Positions 31,295-39,575 of a stretch of 40,659 bases of DNA are shown here, one piece after another. The translations under genes and the position numbers were made by a program. Under the pieces are notes generated by a model that had not been told where the DNA came from, searched no databases, and saw only the letters and a program-made list of their open reading frames with translations. Source of the DNA: Paludibacteraceae bacterium (GTDB taxonomy: Bacteria > Bacteroidota > Bacteroidia > Bacteroidales > Paludibacteraceae); contig JAEDNI010000013.1 in NCBI GenBank assembly GCA_016302585.1, forward strand, positions 1-40,659, read 5' to 3'. Each line of letters begins with the position of its first letter. Positions within the stretch are counted from its first letter, which is position 1.

Positions 31295-33934
31295 ATGGCT
31301 ATAAAGTTAATTAAAGCTTGTAAAGAATTAAATATCGGTATGGCTACTCTCACCGCATGGTGCGAGAAGAACGGCCATTCCATAGAGTCGGATCCGAATG
31401 TACGTATCGACGACGATCTCTATCTCATGCTCGCCAAAGAGTTTAACAAAGACATGGCGGTGAAGATAGAAGCGGATCGTATGGCAGCGGAACGTCAGGC
31501 GCGCGAAGAAGCCGATAAAGCGGCTGCGGAGGCCGCGAAGAAAGCCAAAGAAGAAGCGGCTGCCCGAGAGGCGGAAGAGAAAGCCAAACGGGAGGCGGAG
31601 CGCATTGCGGCAGAGAAAGCTGCGGCAGAAAAAGCTGCTGCAGAACAAGCTGCGGCTGCCGAAGCAGCAAAAGCCGCTAAAAAGGCTGAGCAAGCAAAGG
31701 CTGCACCGAAAGAAGTGGAGAAGCCTGTAGAAGAGAAACCTAAACAGGAGATCTTCACGCTCGGTAAACCGCAGCTGAAGAATGCACCGAAAGTGCTCGG
31801 CAAAATCGACCTCAACGCCATCGATACTTCGACACGTCCGGCTAAGAAATCCAAAGAGGAGAAGCGCAAGGAGCGCGAGGCACGTCAACTGGCTCAGCAA
31901 GAGCAACAGGCGGCTGCGGCAGAGCGTCGTAAACGCGAGCGCATCAAGAACAACGCTGCGAAAGTAGATCCGAATGACAAACGTAACCAGGCGGGTAAGA
32001 AAAACAAAAAGGTACAACCCCGTGAGGCGACGCAAGAAGAGGTGGATCGCGCTCTGAAAGAGACCCTCAATCGTCTCCAGCAGAAGCAAAACAAATCCAA
32101 CACTTCCAAGTATAAACGTGAGCGCCGTGAGCAAGAGCGTGAGAAGCATGAACTCGAGATCATGGAGGCTCAGGAGCAATCCAAGATCCTTAAACTCACC
32201 GAGTTCGTGACTGCCAACGACTTGGCTGTGATGATGAACGTGCCGGTGAACAAGATCATCGGTACCTGTATGTCGCTCGGCCTCTTCGTTTCTATCAACC
32301 AGCGTCTTGACGCGGAGACCATCAACCTCGTTGCTGAAGAGTTCGGCTTCCAGACCGAATATGTAGCGGCACATGTGGTAGAAGAGATCAACGCCGATGA
32401 AGTCATCAACGACGAAGACGTAGAGCCGCGCTGCCCGATCATTACCGTTATGGGTCACGTAGACCACGGTAAGACTTCGCTCCTCGACCACATCCGTAAT
32501 GCCAACGTGATCGCCGGTGAGGCAGGTGGTATCACCCAGCATATTGGTGCTTACAACGTCAAACTTAAGAACGGTCAACATATCACCTTCTTGGATACCC
32601 CGGGTCACGCGGCCTTCACGGCTATGCGTGCACGTGGTGCGAAAGTGACGGATATTGCGATCATCATCATCGCGGCCGACGATGCGGTCATGCCGCAGAC
32701 GATCGAGGCTATCAACCACGCGCAGGCAGCCGGTGTGCCGATGGTATTCGCCATCAACAAGGTGGATAAGCCGGGCGCTAATCCCGATAAGATTCGTGAG
32801 CAACTCTCGAATATGAATATCCTCGTAGAGGACTGGGGAGGTAAATATCAATGTCAGGAGATTTCCGCCAAGAAAGGAACTGGCGTGTACGAACTGTTGG
32901 AGAAAGTGCTGCTTGAAGCCGAACTGTTGGACCTCAAGGCAAATCCGAAACGTCGTGCCAAAGGTTCGGTCATCGAGTCGTCACTCGATAAAGGTCGTGG
33001 ATATGTAGCGACGCTGCTCGTGCAAGACGGTACGCTCCATATGGGTGATATCGTGCTGGCAGGTACTTTCCACGGTCGTATCAAAGCCATGTTCAACGAA
33101 CGCGGTCAGCGTATCAACGAGGTACATCCGGGTGAACCCTGTTCGATCCTTGGTCTCAACGGTGCTCCGCAGGCCGGTGATGAATTCAACGTCATCCCGA
33201 CGGAACAGGAGGCACGCGAGATCGCGAACAAACGCGAGCAACTTCAACGCGAGCAGTCTATCCGTACCAAGAAACACGTCGGTCTCGAAGAGATCGGTCG
33301 TCGTCTGGCTATCGGTGACTTCAAGGAACTCAATATCATCGTCAAAGCCGATGTGGACGGTTCGGTCGAAGCCATCAAAGACTCGCTGCTCAAACTCTCC
33401 ACAGAGAATATCCAAGTCAATGTCATCCACGGTGCTGTGGGAGCGATCTCGGACTCCGATGTCATGTTAGCTGCGGCTTCGGATGCCATCATCGTCGGCT
33501 TCAACGTTCGTCCTACGGGCTCTGCGCGTAAGATGGCCGAGACGGAAGAAGTGGATATCCGTATCTACTCGATCATCTATGATGCCATCAACGAGGTGAA
33601 GGCCGCTATGGAAGGTATGCTCTCGCCGGAGGTGAAGGAAGAAGTAACAGCTACACTCGAAGTGCTGCAGACTTTCCACATCTCCAAAGTGGGTACGATC
33701 GCCGGCTGTATTGTGCGTGAGGGTAAGATCAAACGCGGTAACAAGGTACGTGTCATCCGTGATGGTATCGTCATCAAAACCGCTGAACTCGCCTCCCTCA
33801 AGCATGTCAAAGATGATATCAAAGAGGCCGGTGTCAACACCGAGTGCGGCTTGAGTCTCAAGGCTTATGACGACCTCAAAGAAGGCGATATCCTCGAGTC
33901 CTTCGAAGAGATCGAAGTAGCGAAGACGCTGTGA
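31295..33934 (+). CDS. infB: Translation initiation factor IF-2
   Basis: An 879-residue GTPase that brings initiator tRNA to the ribosome. Start at ATG 31295 (MAIKLIKACKELNIGMATL), matching the usual Bacteroidales N-terminus; the TTG seven codons upstream is rejected. Residues 1-55 are the small IF2-N-like unit. Residues 60-150 are an Ala/Lys/Glu-rich helix, followed by a basic linker. The second IF2-N domain is at ~295-350. The G domain has GHVDHGKTS (about 385), DTPGHAAFT (about 432) and NKVDK (about 487). Domains II-IV follow and include the tRNA-binding C2 end (EGKIKRGNKVRVIRDGIVI). Last gene of the operon. Confidence 0.97.
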   Translation: MAIKLIKACKELNIGMATLTAWCEKNGHSIESDPNVRIDDDLYLMLAKEFNKDMAVKIEADRMAAERQAREEADKAAAEAAKKAKEEAAAREAEEKAKREAERIAAEKAAAEKAAAEQAAAAEAAKAAKKAEQAKAAPKEVEKPVEEKPKQEIFTLGKPQLKNAPKVLGKIDLNAIDTSTRPAKKSKEEKRKEREARQLAQQEQQAAAAERRKRERIKNNAAKVDPNDKRNQAGKKNKKVQPREATQEEVDRALKETLNRLQQKQNKSNTSKYKRERREQEREKHELEIMEAQEQSKILKLTEFVTANDLAVMMNVPVNKIIGTCMSLGLFVSINQRLDAETINLVAEEFGFQTEYVAAHVVEEINADEVINDEDVEPRCPIITVMGHVDHGKTSLLDHIRNANVIAGEAGGITQHIGAYNVKLKNGQHITFLDTPGHAAFTAMRARGAKVTDIAIIIIAADDAVMPQTIEAINHAQAAGVPMVFAINKVDKPGANPDKIREQLSNMNILVEDWGGKYQCQEISAKKGTGVYELLEKVLLEAELLDLKANPKRRAKGSVIESSLDKGRGYVATLLVQDGTLHMGDIVLAGTFHGRIKAMFNERGQRINEVHPGEPCSILGLNGAPQAGDEFNVIPTEQEAREIANKREQLQREQSIRTKKHVGLEEIGRRLAIGDFKELNIIVKADVDGSVEAIKDSLLKLSTENIQVNVIHGAVGAISDSDVMLAAASDAIIVGFNVRPTGSARKMAETEEVDIRIYSIIYDAINEVKAAMEGMLSPEVKEEVTATLEVLQTFHISKVGTIAGCIVREGKIKRGNKVRVIRDGIVIKTAELASLKHVKDDIKEAGVNTECGLSLKAYDDLKEGDILESFEEIEVAKTL

Positions 33935-33997
33935 TGATTAATGTGTAATGTGTAATAACCTGAAGCGAGTGCGGAAACTCCAGCCGCAGGAGCGGTA
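33933..33997. repeat. Convergent spacer with 7-bp units and small hairpins
   Basis: Units GATGATT, AATGTGT, AATGTGT, AATAACC (33933-33960) start at the infB stop. Then comes a GC-rich part where GCGG pairs with CCGC and CTCC with GGAG (about 33970-33990). It separates converging infB and batE. No classical U-tract terminator is visible. Confidence 0.5.
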
Positions 33998-34765
33998 CTA
34001 AATCCGTTCCAGATAAGCAGACTTCATCCAGCCCTCGTTTCGGCCAACGCGGACGTTAACCCATTCTCCTATCGTTTCACGAATGGTCACTTTCGTGCCT
34101 TCGTGAAGCGTGAAGAGGTCGGTGCCTGAACGGTCAGGCGAGGACTTCGCATTGACGATACCCTGTGTGATGATAGCTTCATTGCGCAGGGTATCTCTTT
34201 GATGCAGCGAACGCGCATTCAGACCTGCAATAAGCGAGAAGAGTAGGGCAATCCATGCTACATGGAAAGCCGTCTTACGCAGCCATGTCGTGCGGTTCAG
34301 CAGGAACAACGAGATACCTATCAAAGTCAACAGGAAAAGACCGATCGATAGAATTAACCAGGTCTGCTCCTTCAGTTGGTTTCTTATCGCACGAGCCCAG
34401 GTAGTCAGGAAAAAGTCCTGCTCGGTGATGTTATCCGTAATACGGCTCTGCGCAAAAGCGAGGTTATACTTCGCATCCTTATCGTTCGGATTCAGACGCA
34501 ACGCCCGCTCGTACGCCAAGATAGACTGCGCCAACTCGCCCTGCTTGAAATACGCATTGCCTAAGTTATAATATACCTGCGCATCGGGCTGTTCGTCTAA
34601 CAGCGACTGATACATCGCAGCCGCTTCACCATAACGTCCTTCTGCGTAAGCTGCATTTGCCTCATCGAACGCACTCTGCGCAAAAATATGGAGACAAGAA
34701 AAGAGTATTGCCGCCAGGCAAAGTCCTCTAAACTTTAAACTTTCCACTTTAAACTTTACCATCAT
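33998..34765 (-). CDS. batE: BatE: TPR and SH3 domain protein
   Basis: A 255-residue membrane-associated protein, last in the Bat operon. After an N-terminal hydrophobic signal or anchor come TPR units (about 32-105: ANAAYAEGRYGEAAAMYQSLL, VYYNLGNAYFKQGELAQSI, YERALRLNPNDKDAKYNLA). Two transmembrane segments (about 134-155 and 165-185) and a C-terminal SH3-like domain (about 195-255: GIVNAKSSPDRSGTDLFTLHEGTKV ... WVNVRVGRNEGWM) follow. Bat proteins are linked to aerotolerance in Bacteroides fragilis; the mechanism is unknown. The start overlaps the batD stop (ATGA). The first residues VKFKVESLKFRG come from a 35-bp array of 7-bp repeats, so the true mature N-terminus is later. Confidence 0.9.
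   Translation of the reverse strand: MMVKFKVESLKFRGLCLAAILFSCLHIFAQSAFDEANAAYAEGRYGEAAAMYQSLLDEQPDAQVYYNLGNAYFKQGELAQSILAYERALRLNPNDKDAKYNLAFAQSRITDNITEQDFFLTTWARAIRNQLKEQTWLILSIGLFLLTLIGISLFLLNRTTWLRKTAFHVAWIALLFSLIAGLNARSLHQRDTLRNEAIITQGIVNAKSSPDRSGTDLFTLHEGTKVTIRETIGEWVNVRVGRNEGWMKSAYLERI
34727..34761. repeat. 7-bp array encoding the BatE N-terminus
   Basis: Five units: TCTAAAC, TTTAAAC, TTTCCAC, TTTAAAC, TTTACCA. On the coding strand they read directly after the ATG as VKFKVESLKFR. The following ~15 bp (AGAGGACTTTGCCT) match the batC start as well. Confidence 0.85.
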
Positions 34766-36600
34766 ATCTTCTGATCTTCCAAATTGTTAATCAAATTCGT
34801 TGTAGCCGTATAGAGGTCATCCATCGCGTGATCCGTAGCCGGAGCGTAACGTGCAAACTCCGCTGTGGAGAGTACGTTCATCACCTCTTTGATGATCGCC
34901 TCACTCACGCCTTTCTGCGCCAGGATAGAAGAGATATTCTCCTTATTCAGGTCGGCAGTGGGAATAGACAGACGATCGCTCAGGTACGTCCATGCCGCCT
35001 GTTCTATCGCTGCATAGAACACATCTTTGTTGTTCGCCTTCAAGGCTTCAGCAGCGGCTTTCAAGCGTTTCTTCGCTACCTTATTGGCCTGTTTGTATTT
35101 CACACGCGTGATATCTGCGTTCTCCTTAATCTGCTTGCGCAGGAAAATAAGAATCATCGTCGCCAGTACCAACGGTACCGCATAGAACAACCATAAATGG
35201 TTGTAATTTGTGATTTGTGATTGGTGATTGGTGATTTTCAGCGGCTTCGTATTGATATACCGAATATCAGTACCGAGTTGCTTGATGTCCTCTTTATGGG
35301 TGTAGGAGATGACCTGTCCTTCACTATTCGCACCATTCTCACCATTTGCACCATTCGCCCCGCGCTTTACATGAATGGCGTATTCCGGCGTTGCGAGGGT
35401 CTTGTACGCTTTCTCTTCGATGTCGAAATAACTGAACGTGATTGCCGGAATGGTATAGTCTCCCGCGTTACGCGGAATAGCCAGATACTCGATGGACTTC
35501 GTACCGCTCACGCCGTTGGTTGTTGTGCTGAAGTTATTGGTCACCTTCGGGTCGTAGGGCTCAAATCCTTCCGGCCAGTCCACCGCCGGCGTTTTGATCA
35601 GTTTCATGTTACCTGCTCCGCTGATGTCCAGCTTGATGGTCACGGCATCATTCGCCTGCATCTCGGTTTGCGAGATAGACGGCGCGATAGTGAATTTACC
35701 TACGCCTCCGGAAAAACCGGCCGGTTTACCGCTGGGCAGCGGGTCCACATGAATGGTCGCTTTCGGCGCATTGACTGCCCGCGTCACGTTTGTGTAGGTC
35801 TCGAAGAAACTATCGAACACGCTACGCACCTGTTGACGGGTCTGCACGCGAATGATGGCTTCGAAATGCGCCGGTTCAATGGTGATATCGCCCGAGTGCT
35901 GCGGGTAGAGTACGGCGCGATAGAGAACCGCCGTCTGGTAGTTACGGCCGTTATAATGCTCTAACTGCGTCTGTATCTCTCCTTGGTCCAACTCCTGCTT
36001 GAGGAATCCGGTGAACTCCGGTAACTTCGTGTTATTGGTTAACTGTGCTACATCGACGTTCGCGAAGTATAGCTTATAGGTCACCAACAGTGCCTCTTGC
36101 TCCTGCACGCGGGTCTTTGAGACGATAGTGCGCACAAACAGGTTGTCGCTGTTTGCCGAACTGCTCTGCGAACTCTGTGTGCTCTGCGCACTCTGACCGC
36201 TCGCTGTGGGCTGCTGATCTTCCGGCAATACCTGAATCCGTACACCGTTGGACTGAATATCCGAACCGTCCACTCTGATAGTCGCCGGTCCGATCGTGAA
36301 AGTACCGGCACGTTGCGCCATGAGCGTGTAGGTATAGGTTTGCTCGAAGGTTGAAGTCCTATGCCCGTTCACAAACGAAGTGCTGCTACTCGTGCTCGTG
36401 TAGGGACCGCTCAGTACATCGAAGTCCGTGAACTGCGGAGCACGCAGATCGCGCGCGCTATGGTTCACTGAGAACGTTAACTGAAACGGACGGCCTACAA
36501 TCACCTGACTTGGCGCGCTCGCCTTAAATACGACATCATCGGCAAAGCTCGCCAAGGCCATGCCGATAAAGCTCAATAATATAATTAGTTTATGTCTCAT
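34762..36600 (-). CDS. batD: BatD: oxygen-tolerance membrane protein
   Basis: A 612-residue protein with a signal peptide (about 1-20), a large periplasmic beta-sandwich region (about 22-440), one transmembrane segment (about 470-490) and a cytosolic helical domain (about 500-612). BatD hallmarks include VVFKASAPSQVIVGRPFQLTFSV at the start, QLTYTLMAQRAGTFTIGPATI-like strands, and PAVDWPEGFEPYDPKV with GTKSIEYLAIPRNAGDYTIP. A Ser/Gln-rich linker lies at ~138-155 and a repetitive GANGANGENGAN stretch near 430. The segment KITNHQSQITNYN just before the membrane helix is encoded by five 7-bp repeats. Start at ATG 36600. Confidence 0.92.
   Translation of the reverse strand: MRHKLIILLSFIGMALASFADDVVFKASAPSQVIVGRPFQLTFSVNHSARDLRAPQFTDFDVLSGPYTSTSSSTSFVNGHRTSTFEQTYTYTLMAQRAGTFTIGPATIRVDGSDIQSNGVRIQVLPEDQQPTASGQSAQSTQSSQSSSANSDNLFVRTIVSKTRVQEQEALLVTYKLYFANVDVAQLTNNTKLPEFTGFLKQELDQGEIQTQLEHYNGRNYQTAVLYRAVLYPQHSGDITIEPAHFEAIIRVQTRQQVRSVFDSFFETYTNVTRAVNAPKATIHVDPLPSGKPAGFSGGVGKFTIAPSISQTEMQANDAVTIKLDISGAGNMKLIKTPAVDWPEGFEPYDPKVTNNFSTTTNGVSGTKSIEYLAIPRNAGDYTIPAITFSYFDIEEKAYKTLATPEYAIHVKRGANGANGENGANSEGQVISYTHKEDIKQLGTDIRYINTKPLKITNHQSQITNYNHLWLFYAVPLVLATMILIFLRKQIKENADITRVKYKQANKVAKKRLKAAAEALKANNKDVFYAAIEQAAWTYLSDRLSIPTADLNKENISSILAQKGVSEAIIKEVMNVLSTAEFARYAPATDHAMDDLYTATTNLINNLEDQKI
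35201..35235. repeat. In-frame 7-bp array inside batD
   Basis: Five units on the plus strand: TTGTAAT, TTGTGAT, TTGTGAT, TGGTGAT, TGGTGAT. They encode ITNHQSQ-ITNYN, a seven-residue repeat, between the periplasmic domain and the membrane helix. Confidence 0.9.
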
Positions 36601-36603
36601 ACG

Positions 36604-36680
36604 CTAAACTCTAAACGTTAAACTCTAAACGCTAAACACTAAACTCTAAACTCTAAACTCTCAACTCTAAACACTCAACT
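36604..36680. repeat. Eleven-unit 7-bp tandem array between batC and batD
   Basis: Eleven consecutive units close to CTAAACT (variants CTAAACG, TTAAACT, CTAAACA, CTCAACT) fill the spacer from 3 bp upstream of the batD ATG to 4 bp before the batC stop. Length variation here would change the batC-batD distance. Confidence 0.95.
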
Positions 36681-36684
36681 TTCA

Positions 36685-37413
36685 TCACCATTCTTTCTCA
36701 ACTCTGCGCTTCTTCCCCTGCTGCCGTTGCAGTTTCTCTTGGGTATCTTGTTCGTCTTGCTCCAGCGCCTGTAAGATCTGTTCAGCAGTCTCTTTGTCCA
36801 TCTCGTTCTCGTTCTGCTGCTGTTGTTGCTGTTGCTGCTGTTGCTGATCCTCGTCTTGTTGTTGATCTTCGTTCTGCTGTTGTTGCTGCTGCTCTTGCTG
36901 TTGTTGTTGCTGGTCTTGGTTCTGTTGCTGTTGCTGCTGTTGTTGCTGTTGCTGCTGCAGCATTTCCATCGCCTTTACGAGGTTATAACGGGTCTCGTTA
37001 TCTTTCGGATTTGCACGCAGCGACTCCTGATAAGCAGACACGGCTTTGTCGTACTGCTGCGCAGCAAAATGGCAATTACCGATGTTGTGCATCGCCTTGC
37101 TGTAGCGCGTCTTGTCCTCTTTCTTATCCAGCGACCGGGCTGCTGTCTCATAGGCCTCCAAGGCATCCGCGTATTTCTCCTGACGGTAGAGGGCGTCACC
37201 TAAGTTATAATGCGCCTCGTAACTGTCCTTATTGGTCTGCAGCGCACGACGATAGTCCACTTCCGCACCGGAGAAGTTCTCACTCTTGTATTCGCGATTG
37301 CCTTTGCGTACATCCGAAGCCTCACGCTGAGCGAACGTGAGGGGGCTGAAGAGAAGGAGTGCCCAAAGGCAGAGTCCTCTAAACTTTAAACTTTCCACTT
37401 TCAACTTTCTCAT
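36685..37413 (-). CDS. batC: BatC: TPR protein with long polyglutamine region
   Basis: A 242-residue protein with an N-terminal hydrophobic signal (LCLWALLLFSPLTFAQ) and three TPR units (about 30-150: EVDYRRALQTNKDSYEAHYNLGDALYR, LEAYETAARSL, AVSAYQESLRANPKDNETRYNL). A glutamine-rich tract (about 155-210) has four runs of Q broken by N, D and E, ending in a charged helix. Start at ATG 37413, one base beyond the batB stop codon (TAA, T, ATG); the upstream TTG is rejected. The first residues RKLKVESLKFRGLCL come from a 7-bp repeat array nearly identical to that of batE. The Q tract uses mixed CAG/CAA codons. Confidence 0.9.
   Translation of the reverse strand: MRKLKVESLKFRGLCLWALLLFSPLTFAQREASDVRKGNREYKSENFSGAEVDYRRALQTNKDSYEAHYNLGDALYRQEKYADALEAYETAARSLDKKEDKTRYSKAMHNIGNCHFAAQQYDKAVSAYQESLRANPKDNETRYNLVKAMEMLQQQQQQQQQQQQNQDQQQQQQEQQQQQQNEDQQQDEDQQQQQQQQQQQNENEMDKETAEQILQALEQDEQDTQEKLQRQQGKKRRVEKEW
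36814..36960. repeat. Trinucleotide tract encoding polyglutamine
   Basis: Repeats of CTG/TTG on the plus strand (CAG/CAA on the coding strand), interrupted by Asn, Asp and Glu codons. Such tracts tend to change length in multiples of three, which would keep batC in frame. Confidence 0.85.
37378..37412. repeat. 7-bp array encoding the BatC N-terminus
   Basis: Five units: TCTAAAC, TTTAAAC, TTTCCAC, TTTCAAC, TTTCTCA. Only three bases separate the array from the end of batB, and it encodes RKLKVESLKFR after the ATG. Confidence 0.85.
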
Positions 37414-37414
37414 A

Positions 37415-38440
37415 TTATTTCTCTCCAAAGATATCGAGTTTAGTGATCATCTTGTTCTTACGGTTGAAGATAAAGAAGTCGATCACGATGAGCAGCAACG
37501 CCAACAGAGCGAACGAGTGGAACTGCTCGTTGTAGTCGGTATAGACCTGTGCTTCTATCTCTTGTGTCGCCATCTTGTCTAATTCTTTCTGCAGCGCGCG
37601 CATCGCCGTATTGGTGTTGTCGCAACGCACGTAGATCCCTCCGCCGGCTTGCGCGATCTCGCGACACATGTCTTCGTTCAAACGGCTGACCACGACATTA
37701 CCTTGACGGTCCTTGCGGTAGTTGTTGGTTCCCGGAAGCGGAATAGGACTGCCATCGGGTTTACCGATACCTACTACCATCACCTGAATACCTTGTTCTT
37801 TAGCCTGCTTGGCTGCTGCTACGGCATCGTCTTCGTGGTTCTCACCGTCGGTGATGATGATGATAGCACGGCTGGCATCGCTGGGTTCGCCGAAACTGTT
37901 GACGCAGGTATGGATCGCTTTTCCGATCGCCGTTCCTTGCGTCTGAATCAACTCCGGTTTGGTGGTGTTCAGAAACATCTTCGCGGATACATAGTCGCAC
38001 GTGATCGGTAACTGCACGAAGGCATCACCGGCAAAGACGACCAGACCCACTTTGTCGTTCACCATGTTATCCAGCATCTTACTCAACATCTGCTTTGCGC
38101 GGTCCAAACGGTTCGGTGCCACATCTTCCGCTAACATCGAGTTCGAGATATCGAGCGCTACGATAGCTTCGATACCTTGCCGTTTCTCCGTGCGTTCAGA
38201 CGTACCCCATTGTGGACGGGCGGCAGCGATGATGAGTAACGCCAGGGCTACCATCAAGATCGAAAACTTAACCGCCGGACGAACACGACTCGCATTCGGC
38301 ATCAGTTCCGCCATCAACTCCGCATCACCGAAAGCTTCTAACTGCTTTCTCTTGCGGCGGGTGTACCATATATAGGCTGCTATAAAAACTGGTATCGTCA
38401 CCAGCAGCCATAAAACCTCTATATTCGCAAATCTAAACAT
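37415..38440 (-). CDS. batB: BatB: von Willebrand factor A membrane protein
   Basis: A 341-residue protein anchored by two N-terminal helices (about 8-25, 58-75) and one C-terminal helix (about 308-325). Between them is a VWA domain (about 88-290) with the metal-ion site DISNSM (D-x-S-x-S), the threonine in TQGTAIG and the aspartate in IIITDGENHEDD, all intact. VWA domains bind ligands through a bound Mg ion. It sits 106 bp after batA in the operon, separated by the GC-rich palindromic repeat. Role: with BatA, presumed scaffold or sensor in the aerotolerance complex, in association with the MoxR ATPase in related operons. Confidence 0.93.
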   Translation of the reverse strand: MFRFANIEVLWLLVTIPVFIAAYIWYTRRKRKQLEAFGDAELMAELMPNASRVRPAVKFSILMVALALLIIAAARPQWGTSERTEKRQGIEAIVALDISNSMLAEDVAPNRLDRAKQMLSKMLDNMVNDKVGLVVFAGDAFVQLPITCDYVSAKMFLNTTKPELIQTQGTAIGKAIHTCVNSFGEPSDASRAIIIITDGENHEDDAVAAAKQAKEQGIQVMVVGIGKPDGSPIPLPGTNNYRKDRQGNVVVSRLNEDMCREIAQAGGGIYVRCDNTNTAMRALQKELDKMATQEIEAQVYTDYNEQFHSFALLALLLIVIDFFIFNRKNKMITKLDIFGEK

Positions 38441-38464
38441 AGTCTTTTGTTTTGAATCGTCCTG

Positions 38465-38543
38465 TTTCCCTCCCTTGTGCGGGTGAAGAGCTCTGCTCGA
38501 TCGGACTGCCGGTGGCCGTCCGTAGAACTCCCGAGGGAGGGGT
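38465..38543. repeat. Long GC-rich palindromic element between batA and batB
   Basis: Outer arms TTTCCCTCCC (38465-38474) and GGGAGGGG (38535-38542). Inside, AGAGCTCT is a self-complementary box, and CGGAC-T-GCC pairs with GGC-C-GTCCG (a strong hairpin around GGT, about 38501-38522). It fills most of the 106-bp spacer between two genes expected to be co-transcribed, and could stall or process the transcript. Confidence 0.85.
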
Positions 38544-38546
38544 TTT

Positions 38547-39533
38547 TTAATTGCTTATTGTCCTCAGCACGAAGTAACGGATGATCAGTTCCAGCAACAA
38601 GCAGATCAGCGCGGCATAGAGGAAGGGCATGAAGTTCTCTGTGTGCTTGCTGAACTCGCGCACACGCAGTTTGGTCTTTTCCATCTGGTCGATCTGGTCG
38701 TAGATGGCTTTCAGACTCGTGTTGTCCTTTGCGCGGAAATACTGGCCTCCGGTAGTCTCAGCGATGCTGCGCAGGGTGGTCTCGTCGAACTCGTTGTCCA
38801 TCGTAATATACTGTTTGCCGATGGGTGTCTGCACCGGTACGCGGGCTTGACCGTAACTGCCTACACCAATCGTATAGACGCGGATGCCGTAGGTCTTCGC
38901 GATCTCGGCCGCCGTCTGCGGATCGATATCACCGCGGTTGTTGCTTCCGTCGGTCAACAGGATGATCACTTTCGATTTCGTCTCGCTGTCTTTCATGCGG
39001 TTTACCGCGTTCGCCAGACCCAGACCGATCGCCGTACCGTCTTCTACCATACCGTATTCAACCGACTTGAAGAGGTTCACGAGCACCGCGTGGTCGGTCG
39101 TTAACGGACATTGTGTAAAACTCTCTCCGGCAAAGACAACCAGACCGATCTGGTCATTCGGACGGGCGATCACGAAGTCCGAAGCCACTTTCTTGGCGGC
39201 CTCCAAACGGTTCGGGCGCAAGTCCTCGGCTAACATCGTACCCGAGATATCGAGGGCCATCATGATATCGATACCCTCGGTGGACTGTGAGGACCATTTA
39301 TTGGTTAACTGCGGTCGCGCCAAAGCGATGCTGATGAGCGTGATGACTGCGATACGCAGCACGAACGGCACATGCAGCAACCATATACGGATCGACTTCG
39401 GCTGTGCTGCTAACACACGCGTGTCGCTCACTTGCACGCTCGCGTCCGACTTACGCAATTCGTAGATATACCATCCTACGATCGGCAGTAACAGCAGCAG
39501 CAAAAATAAATATTCAGGATTAGCAAATGTCAT
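38547..39533 (-). CDS. batA: BatA: von Willebrand factor A membrane protein
   Basis: A 328-residue paralogue of BatB with the same layout: two N-terminal hydrophobic helices (about 8-22, 55-75), VWA domain (about 88-285), and a C-terminal helix (about 303-322). The metal-ion motif reads DISGTM, with Thr replacing the second Ser, a tolerated change; the ILLTDGSNNRGD aspartate and DGTAIG threonine are present. It lies 36 bp after the accessory membrane protein gene, with a repeat array between them. Confidence 0.93.
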   Translation of the reverse strand: MTFANPEYLFLLLLLLPIVGWYIYELRKSDASVQVSDTRVLAAQPKSIRIWLLHVPFVLRIAVITLISIALARPQLTNKWSSQSTEGIDIMMALDISGTMLAEDLRPNRLEAAKKVASDFVIARPNDQIGLVVFAGESFTQCPLTTDHAVLVNLFKSVEYGMVEDGTAIGLGLANAVNRMKDSETKSKVIILLTDGSNNRGDIDPQTAAEIAKTYGIRVYTIGVGSYGQARVPVQTPIGKQYITMDNEFDETTLRSIAETTGGQYFRAKDNTSLKAIYDQIDQMEKTKLRVREFSKHTENFMPFLYAALICLLLELIIRYFVLRTISN

Positions 39534-39538
39534 AACAA

Positions 39539-39575
39539 TTTACCATTTGTTCATTTACCATTTGTTCATTTACGA
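39539..39575. repeat. Mixed 7/8-bp array between accessory gene and batA
   Basis: Units TTTACCA, TTTGTTCA, TTTACCA, TTTGTTCA, TTTACGA: five units alternating 7 and 8 bp. It runs into the last codons of the accessory gene. Confidence 0.8.

Noticed and set aside
31328..32851. 507-codon open frame antisense to infB
   Set aside because: It is the shadow of a long, codon-biased gene. Composition is unnatural, no start context or domain is seen, and infB is certain.
36604..36680. Possible CRISPR array
   Set aside because: Units are 7 bp and directly adjacent, without spacers, and no cas genes are near.
36823..37203. Leucine-rich open frame opposite batC
   Set aside because: The long leucine run is only the complement of the glutamine codons; it looks like a membrane protein by accident.
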